From NCBI GenBank assembly GCA_030151665.1, contig JASLDB010000036.1, forward strand, positions 1 through 10,448: a stretch of DNA of 10,448 nt, read 5' to 3'. Both the position numbers and the translations under genes were made by a program. Shown one piece after another: positions 5,936-10,448 of the stretch. Source of the DNA: Neisseriaceae bacterium. GTDB lineage: Bacteria > Pseudomonadota > Gammaproteobacteria > Burkholderiales > Neisseriaceae. Positions within the stretch are counted from its first letter, which is position 1, and each line of letters begins with the position of its first letter. Below the pieces are notes generated by a model. That model was not told the DNA's origin. It saw only the letters and a list, made by a program, of their open reading frames with translations, and ran no database searches.

Positions 5936-6526
5936 ATGACTGAAAAAATCATCGAAACCCACCCACTGGCTCCTTTTTTGCCAAAAAATGGCAAGGCATT
6001 GATGATGGGTTCTTTTCCCCCACCAATGAATCGCTGGAGTGATGATTTTTATTACCCCAATTTTACCAATGACATGTGGCGCATCATGGGTTTGTTGTTT
6101 TTTCAGAATAAAGACCATTTTATGGATGTGCAGAACAAGCGTATTTTAATGGACAAGATTATCGCTTTTTTGCATGAAATTGGTTTTGCATTAAATGATA
6201 CGGTGTATCGGGCATACCGTGCCCAAGGCAATGCCGCAGATAAATTTTTAGAAGTGGTTGAAGAGCGCAATATTCGAGGCTTATTGGATAACTTGCCCGA
6301 TTGCCAAATCATGATGACCACAGGGGAAAAAGCCACAGGCATTGCTTGTTCACAGTTTGGCATCGAAAAACTACCTAAAGTGGGCGAGTATGTTGAGGTG
6401 AAATATGACACAAGACGCCTGCGCTTGTATCGCATGCCTTCTAGTTCGCGCGCCTACCCAATGAAATTGGAAAACAAAGCTGCTATTTACAAAACAGCTT
6501 TGGCAACAGTGTTTGCTTTGCCATGA
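5936..6526 (+). CDS. Uracil/hypoxanthine-DNA glycosylase superfamily protein
   Basis: The 196-residue protein appears to belong to the uracil-DNA glycosylase superfamily, which removes damaged (deaminated) bases from DNA. The first strand and loop read ALMMGSFPP (21-29), at the place of the active-site motif A of the superfamily. This is followed by FYYPNFTNDMWRIMGLLFF (38-56), which resembles the YY-x-x-x-x-N-x-x-W-x-I-M stretch of the hypoxanthine-DNA glycosylase branch. The later MPSSSRAYP (167-175) resembles the LPSTSPA motif of that branch. Asn45 is the residue I would nominate as catalytic, by analogy. No Asp or Asn activates water in motif A itself. Start 5936 is chosen because the conserved part begins at once (ETHPLAPFLP) and because a promoter overlaps the upstream ATG 5894. 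The ribosome binding site is weak. The gene stands alone and converges on mltA. The superfamily assignment is fairly sure; substrate base and activity are not. Confidence 0.72.
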   Translation: MTEKIIETHPLAPFLPKNGKALMMGSFPPPMNRWSDDFYYPNFTNDMWRIMGLLFFQNKDHFMDVQNKRILMDKIIAFLHEIGFALNDTVYRAYRAQGNAADKFLEVVEERNIRGLLDNLPDCQIMMTTGEKATGIACSQFGIEKLPKVGEYVEVKYDTRRLRLYRMPSSSRAYPMKLENKAAIYKTALATVFALP

Positions 6527-6556
6527 TGTTGGTTGGATTGGTGACAACTGGGAATA

Positions 6557-6583
6557 AAAAAGAGCGCTAAATGCGCTCTTTTT
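6557..6583. terminator. Bidirectional intrinsic terminator (glycosylase-like gene / mltA)
   Basis: AAAAAGAGCGC (6557-6567) pairs perfectly with GCGCTCTTTTT (6573-6583) around the 5-nt loop TAAAT. The GC-rich core is flanked by A and T runs, so it works on both strands. It lies between the stop of the glycosylase-like gene (6526) and the stop of mltA (6595). Confidence 0.9.
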
Positions 6584-6594
6584 ACTGGGGTGGA

Positions 6595-7911
6595 TTAAGG
6601 CAAATAACGAGGGTGGTAGCCATTGGGCAGCAATACCCAAACTTGACCTGGGTGTTTCATTTTACCTGCCACTTCGCCAGCAGCATCACCAAAGCCCCAA
6701 AAGAAATCGACCCGAACACCACCTTTAATGGCAGAGCCTGTGTCTTGGGCGACCATGAGTCGTTCAATGCGGCTATTTTTAATCGGGTGGGTGGTGGTCA
6801 AGAACATGGGCGCACCCAATTCCACATGGTGTTTGTCCACAGCAGTGGAGTAGCCATCTGTTAATGGCGTGCCCAAGGCACCGATAGGGCCTGCACCATT
6901 ATCAGGCAGAACACGGAAGAAAACATAGCTTGGATTTTGCCCCAACACTTCAGACAAATGACTGGGGTTTTGTTGCATCCATGCTTTGATGCCTTGCATA
7001 TTAGTGTCTTTTAAAGGCAGATAGCCTTTTTTAACCATGTAATTGGCAATGGATTGGTAAGGTTGCTCATTTTTGTCCGCGAAACCGAGGCGAATAAATT
7101 GTCCTTTGGGTGTTTGTAGGCGGCCTGAGCCTTGTACCTGCAAGAAAAATAGTTCAACAGGATCGTCAGCATAGCCCAAGATAGGTGCTTTGCCATTGAG
7201 TGCACCGGCATTGATTTCGGCACGGGTGTAATAGGGTACAAATTGATTGCCTACGACTCGGCCTTTAATGGCACGGCTGCGTGCAGTAATGGGAAAGCGG
7301 CTTAAATCAGCGGTGTATTGACCATTGGCACTGATGCTGCCTGAGTTTTGACCTGTCACCTGAACACGAACACTACCACGGCCACTTTGGTATTGGCTAG
7401 GTAGGGGAACGGAAACAAAATCATTGGGGATACCATAAATAGGGAATCGGGATTGGCGAGTTTGGCTAGTGTCGCCTTTCATCATGGGCTCGTAATAGCC
7501 CGTTACTGTGCCTGTTGCATTGCCATTTTCGGTGATTTGCCAAGGGGTAAAGTGGTATTCAAAAAACGCTTTGGCAGCAGCATTGTTGTTACCTGTCGTT
7601 TTGGCTAAGTTACACACATTGCGCCATTGTGGTTTGTTGCCCAGTTTTTCACAGCCACGCTTAAAAGACAGCAAACTTTGGCTAAACTCTTGACCTTGCC
7701 AATTGGGTAAGTTGGCAAAGGCAACTGAAGTATAGCGAACGTTAACATTGTTGGTGCCATACACGACCCCAGGTGGCGTGGTCTTACCTTGTGATGATGT
7801 GCCAGTTCCTGAGCCTGGGGTCGTCGGTTTTTTGAGATTGCCACAACTGGCTAAGAAAAAAGCGGCGCCACAAAAAGCGACCAAGCGAAGAGCTGTTTTG
7901 CAATTGACCAT
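6595..7911 (-). CDS. mltA: Membrane-bound lytic murein transglycosylase A (lipoprotein)
   Basis: MltA cleaves the MurNAc-GlcNAc bond of peptidoglycan, forming 1,6-anhydro-muropeptides, and is anchored as a lipoprotein on the outer membrane facing the periplasm. The 438-residue protein has a lipoprotein signal with lipobox LASC (20-23, lipidated Cys23), then a Pro/Gly/Ser/Thr-rich linker (about 28-50). The MltA domain proper includes GTVTGYYEP (134-142), RSRAIKGRVVG (211-221), ILGYADDPVELFFLQVQGSGR (244-264) and YQSIANYMVKKGYLP. The C-terminal 3D barrel reads AQDTGSAIKGGVRVDFFWGFGDAAGEVAG, with the conserved aspartates Asp390 and Asp402. It closely resembles the Neisseria homologue (GNA33), which is similarly longer than the E. 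coli protein. ATG 7911 is chosen over the upstream TTG 7917 because it gives a normal signal peptide; its ribosome binding site (GGGA) is weak. It is divergent from mutS. Confidence 0.95.
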   Translation of the reverse strand: MVNCKTALRLVAFCGAAFFLASCGNLKKPTTPGSGTGTSSQGKTTPPGVVYGTNNVNVRYTSVAFANLPNWQGQEFSQSLLSFKRGCEKLGNKPQWRNVCNLAKTTGNNNAAAKAFFEYHFTPWQITENGNATGTVTGYYEPMMKGDTSQTRQSRFPIYGIPNDFVSVPLPSQYQSGRGSVRVQVTGQNSGSISANGQYTADLSRFPITARSRAIKGRVVGNQFVPYYTRAEINAGALNGKAPILGYADDPVELFFLQVQGSGRLQTPKGQFIRLGFADKNEQPYQSIANYMVKKGYLPLKDTNMQGIKAWMQQNPSHLSEVLGQNPSYVFFRVLPDNGAGPIGALGTPLTDGYSTAVDKHHVELGAPMFLTTTHPIKNSRIERLMVAQDTGSAIKGGVRVDFFWGFGDAAGEVAGKMKHPGQVWVLLPNGYHPRYLP

Positions 7912-8128
7912 GTACAAGTCCCATTGTGTTGCTGGTGTTGGGTGGATAGCACAATTGACTACCCACGTTAAAAATACTACATCTTGTCATTATTTAAACG
8001 GATTTAAAAGGCTCTTGCTAAGATATTCTATTTTGCTTCTTGCATAAATTGGGGATTTGTTTGATTTGATTTACAATAGCCACTGAAAAGATACCCTTGG
8101 ATTCACCCAAAAGAAAGCGTTTGCCATT
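7912..8128. other. Divergent intergenic region between mltA and mutS
   Basis: This 217-base AT-rich stretch holds the promoters of both genes. In its mltA-proximal part, GTGGATAG (7942-7949) and CTACCCAC (7959-7966) form a dyad with seven of eight pairs and a 9-nt centre; it would lie in the mltA leader. No convincing -35/-10 pair for mltA stands out on the minus strand. I see no open frame with coding character, no tRNA and no terminator here. Confidence 0.6.
8049..8077 (+). promoter_or_regulatory. Candidate promoter of mutS
   Basis: TACAAT (8072-8077) matches five of six bases of the -10 consensus. At a spacing of 17 the -35 position reads TTGGGG (8049-8054), matching only the first three bases. 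Transcription would begin near 8084, giving a leader of about 45 bases. A weak promoter would suit a low-abundance repair protein. Confidence 0.35.
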
Positions 8129-10448
8129 ATGTCAAAAAACAAAACCACTGTTTCTCCGATGATTGCCCAATATTTAGGAATCAAGGCTGATCATGAAGAT
8201 AAGTTGTTGTTTTATCGCATGGGTGACTTTTATGAACTCTTTTTTAATGATGCAGTAGAAGCCGCTAAATTATTGGATATCACCTTGACCACACGAGGGC
8301 AAAAAGATGGGGAACCCATTAAGATGGCAGGTGTACCCTTTCATGCAGCCGAGCAGTATTTGGCGCGATTGGTAAAAATGGGTAAAAGCGTGGCGATTTG
8401 TGAGCAAGTTGGTGAGGTAGGCGCCAGCAAAGGCCCTGTTGAACGCAAAGTGGTGCGCATTATTACCCCAGGTACGTTGACCGACAGTGCGTTATTGGAT
8501 GACAAAGACAATAATCGAATCTTGGCCATTTACCCCCACAAAAAACAAATGGGCTTGGCATGGCTGTCTTTGCAAAGTGGTGAATTCAAAACCAAAATCA
8601 TTGATGCTGATCGTTTGGTGCATGAATTAGAACGCTTACAAGCGGCTGAAATTTTATTGCCAGACAACCGCAGTGTTGTCTTGCCCCAAAGCCATTCGGC
8701 AGCAATCAGCTATGTCCACACTTGGCAATTTGCAGCCGATTCGGCAGAAGCATTGTTAAAACGCTATTTTGTTTGCCAAGACTTATTGGGTTTTGGTCTT
8801 GACCGTGATGAGCATGGTTTGGCAATTGGTGCGGCAGGTGCTTTACTTAATTACATTCAATTAACCCAATCACAATTGCCCAAGCATTTGGACAGCATCA
8901 CATTGGAAAATGATTCTGCCTTTATTGCATTGGATTCGGCCACACGACGCAATTTAGAAATCAGCCAAACCTTGAGTGGCAAAAGTGCGCCAACTTTGTT
9001 CTCAGCTGTGGATGCCTGTTCGACACACATGGGCAGTCGTTTATTGATGACATGGTTGCACAATCCACTGCGCTCACGAGAACATATTACCAAGCGTCAA
9101 CAAGCCATTGCCGCACTATTGTCGCACCACACTTTGATTCATCAAGCGTGGAAAAGCATTGCCGATATTGAGCGCATTGCCGCACGCATTGCTTTACAAA
9201 GTGCCAGACCTCGTGATTTGGCGAGTTTACGAGATAGCTTATTTTCTCTTGCTGCCTTTGAATTGCCGGCTGAAGCTGCCAATAGCAGTTTGGTGACTAC
9301 CTTATTGGGTATTTTGCCATTGGGTGTGGCGGTTGCCGAACAGTTAGAAGCGGCTATTTTACCAGAGCCAGCTGTGTGGTTGCGTGATGGTGGGGTGATG
9401 AATGATGGGTTAGATGCCCAATTGGATGATCTACGCAATGTGCAAAACCATGGCGATGAATTTTTATTGGCATTGGAAGCACGGGAAAAAGAACGCACGG
9501 GTTTAAATACCTTAAAAGTGGAATTCAACCGTGTACATGGTTTTTACATTGAACTGAGTAAAACCCAAGCCGAATCTGCACCCAGTGATTACCAACGCCG
9601 ACAAACGCTTAAAAATGTCGAGCGTTTTATTACCCCAGAACTGAAAGCCTTTGAAGACAAAGTATTGACGGCGCAAGACACTGCTTTGGCATTGGAAAAA
9701 AAACTGTACGAAGCCTTGCTAAACCAATTACAAGCATCATTGCCCACCTTGCAACAAATTGCCAAAGCCACAGCGAGTTTGGATGTGTTGGCTAGTCTGG
9801 CATCCATTGCCAATGAACGCCATTGGGTCTGCCCTGAGCTTGTGGATTACCCTTGCTTGGCCATTGTCCAAGGTCGCCATCCTGTGGTTGAACAACAAGT
9901 GCAGCAGTTTATTGCCAACGATTGCCAATTAGACAATAAACGCCAATTAATGCTGTTAACCGGCCCCAATATGGGTGGTAAATCAACTTATATGCGCCAA
10001 GTGGCATTGATTGTTTTGCTCACACATGTTGGGGCATTTGTGCCAGCACAAAGTGCGCAAATTGGCCCGATTGACCAGATTTTTACCCGCATTGGTGCAT
10101 CTGATGATTTGGCAGGTAATCGCTCTACTTTTATGGTGGAAATGTCAGAAACTGCTTATATCTTGCACCATGCCACCCCAACATCGCTGGTATTAATGGA
10201 TGAGGTGGGTCGGGGAACATCAACTTTTGATGGTTTGGCATTGGCACAAGCGATTGCCGAGCATTTACTGCAAAAAAACCAATCGTTTACCTTATTTGCC
10301 ACCCATTACTTTGAATTAACCCGCTTGCCAGAGTATTTTAAAAATGCCATTAACTACCATTTAACGGCATTAGAACAAGGGCAAGACATTGTGTTTTTGC
10401 ACCATGTTGAAGCAGGGCCTGCAAACAAAAGTTATGGTATTGCCGTGG
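8129..10448 (+). CDS. mutS: DNA mismatch repair ATPase MutS (3' end outside the window)
   Basis: MutS dimers recognise base mismatches and small loops and recruit MutL. The frame from ATG 8129 is open to the window edge, giving 773 complete codons of an expected 850 or so. The N-terminal mismatch-binding domain shows FYRMGDFYELFF, with the wedge Phe34 and Glu36 of the Phe-x-Glu motif, followed by TRGQKDGEPIKMAGVPFHA and VAICEQVGE. The connector, lever and clamp domains occupy the middle (about 130-560). The ATPase domain has Walker A GPNMGGKS (612-619, Lys618), the Q-loop/signature region DDLAGNRSTFMVEM, Walker B LMDEVGRGTSTFDG (Asp691, Glu692) and the switch histidine in FATHYFEL (His726). 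All these sit exactly two residues before remembered E. coli positions (Phe36, Glu38, Lys620, Asp693, Glu694, His728). The ribosome binding site (AAGAAAG) is weak. The remaining C-terminal dimer/tetramer segment is off the edge. Confidence 0.97.
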   Translation, partial: MSKNKTTVSPMIAQYLGIKADHEDKLLFYRMGDFYELFFNDAVEAAKLLDITLTTRGQKDGEPIKMAGVPFHAAEQYLARLVKMGKSVAICEQVGEVGASKGPVERKVVRIITPGTLTDSALLDDKDNNRILAIYPHKKQMGLAWLSLQSGEFKTKIIDADRLVHELERLQAAEILLPDNRSVVLPQSHSAAISYVHTWQFAADSAEALLKRYFVCQDLLGFGLDRDEHGLAIGAAGALLNYIQLTQSQLPKHLDSITLENDSAFIALDSATRRNLEISQTLSGKSAPTLFSAVDACSTHMGSRLLMTWLHNPLRSREHITKRQQAIAALLSHHTLIHQAWKSIADIERIAARIALQSARPRDLASLRDSLFSLAAFELPAEAANSSLVTTLLGILPLGVAVAEQLEAAILPEPAVWLRDGGVMNDGLDAQLDDLRNVQNHGDEFLLALEAREKERTGLNTLKVEFNRVHGFYIELSKTQAESAPSDYQRRQTLKNVERFITPELKAFEDKVLTAQDTALALEKKLYEALLNQLQASLPTLQQIAKATASLDVLASLASIANERHWVCPELVDYPCLAIVQGRHPVVEQQVQQFIANDCQLDNKRQLMLLTGPNMGGKSTYMRQVALIVLLTHVGAFVPAQSAQIGPIDQIFTRIGASDDLAGNRSTFMVEMSETAYILHHATPTSLVLMDEVGRGTSTFDGLALAQAIAEHLLQKNQSFTLFATHYFELTRLPEYFKNAINYHLTALEQGQDIVFLHHVEAGPANKSYGIAV

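Noticed and set aside
1..10448. Search by eye for the Neisseria DNA uptake word GCCGTCTGAA, often part of terminators in that genus.
   Set aside because: I did not see it; the terminators here carry no shared word. This argues against Neisseria itself but not against other Neisseriaceae.
1..10448. Possible novel defence, mobile or multi-gene system.
   Set aside because: Every long frame belongs to a recognisable enzyme or repair family; there are no repeat arrays, integrase or transposase frames, or toxin-antitoxin-like small gene pairs.

Overview
The window reads as chromosomal DNA of a moderately AT-rich betaproteobacterium, most likely Neisseriaceae or a close relative. This rests on remembered family resemblance, not a search. 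The MltA C-terminus and the MutS N-terminus look very like Neisseria proteins, but I saw no canonical Neisseria DNA uptake word (GCCGTCTGAA), so Neisseria itself is unlikely. Coding is dense, and nearly every transcription unit ends in a clean intrinsic terminator. I saw no tRNA, rRNA, CRISPR array, insertion sequence, phage gene or defence system, and no gene-free stretch exceeds about 220 bases.

Left part (1-5772): an aromatic catabolism island. It opens with the last third of a LysR-type regulator (1-312, HcaR-like) and its terminator. A short control region follows (364-476) with a textbook LysR dyad (CTTATT-N11-AATAAG) and a second dyad. Next is a tight operon for the lower meta-cleavage pathway: 2-oxopent-4-enoate hydratase (mhpD type), acetylating acetaldehyde dehydrogenase (mhpF type) and 4-hydroxy-2-oxovalerate aldolase (mhpE type). 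Together they turn 2-hydroxypenta-2,4-dienoate into pyruvate and acetyl-CoA. After a strong terminator comes a membrane-anchored FAD oxidoreductase of unknown substrate (3332-4825). Convergent to it is an alpha/beta hydrolase of the meta-cleavage-product family (4918-5772), which would supply the substrate of the hydratase. No ring-cleavage dioxygenase or ring hydroxylase is in the window; these should lie further left or elsewhere.

Right part (5773-10448): housekeeping and cell maintenance. A small protein of the uracil/hypoxanthine-DNA glycosylase superfamily (5936-6526) is divergent from the hydrolase and converges on mltA, a lipoprotein lytic transglycosylase (6595-7911, minus). Divergent from mltA is mutS (8129 to the window end, cut before its C-terminus). 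Its catalytic landmarks sit at a constant offset of two residues from remembered E. coli numbering.

I do not see an undescribed multi-gene system. The parts most worth a second look are the paired dyads around the hydrolase promoter, the two dyads before the hydratase operon, the orphan membrane flavoprotein, and the unusual DNA glycosylase homologue.
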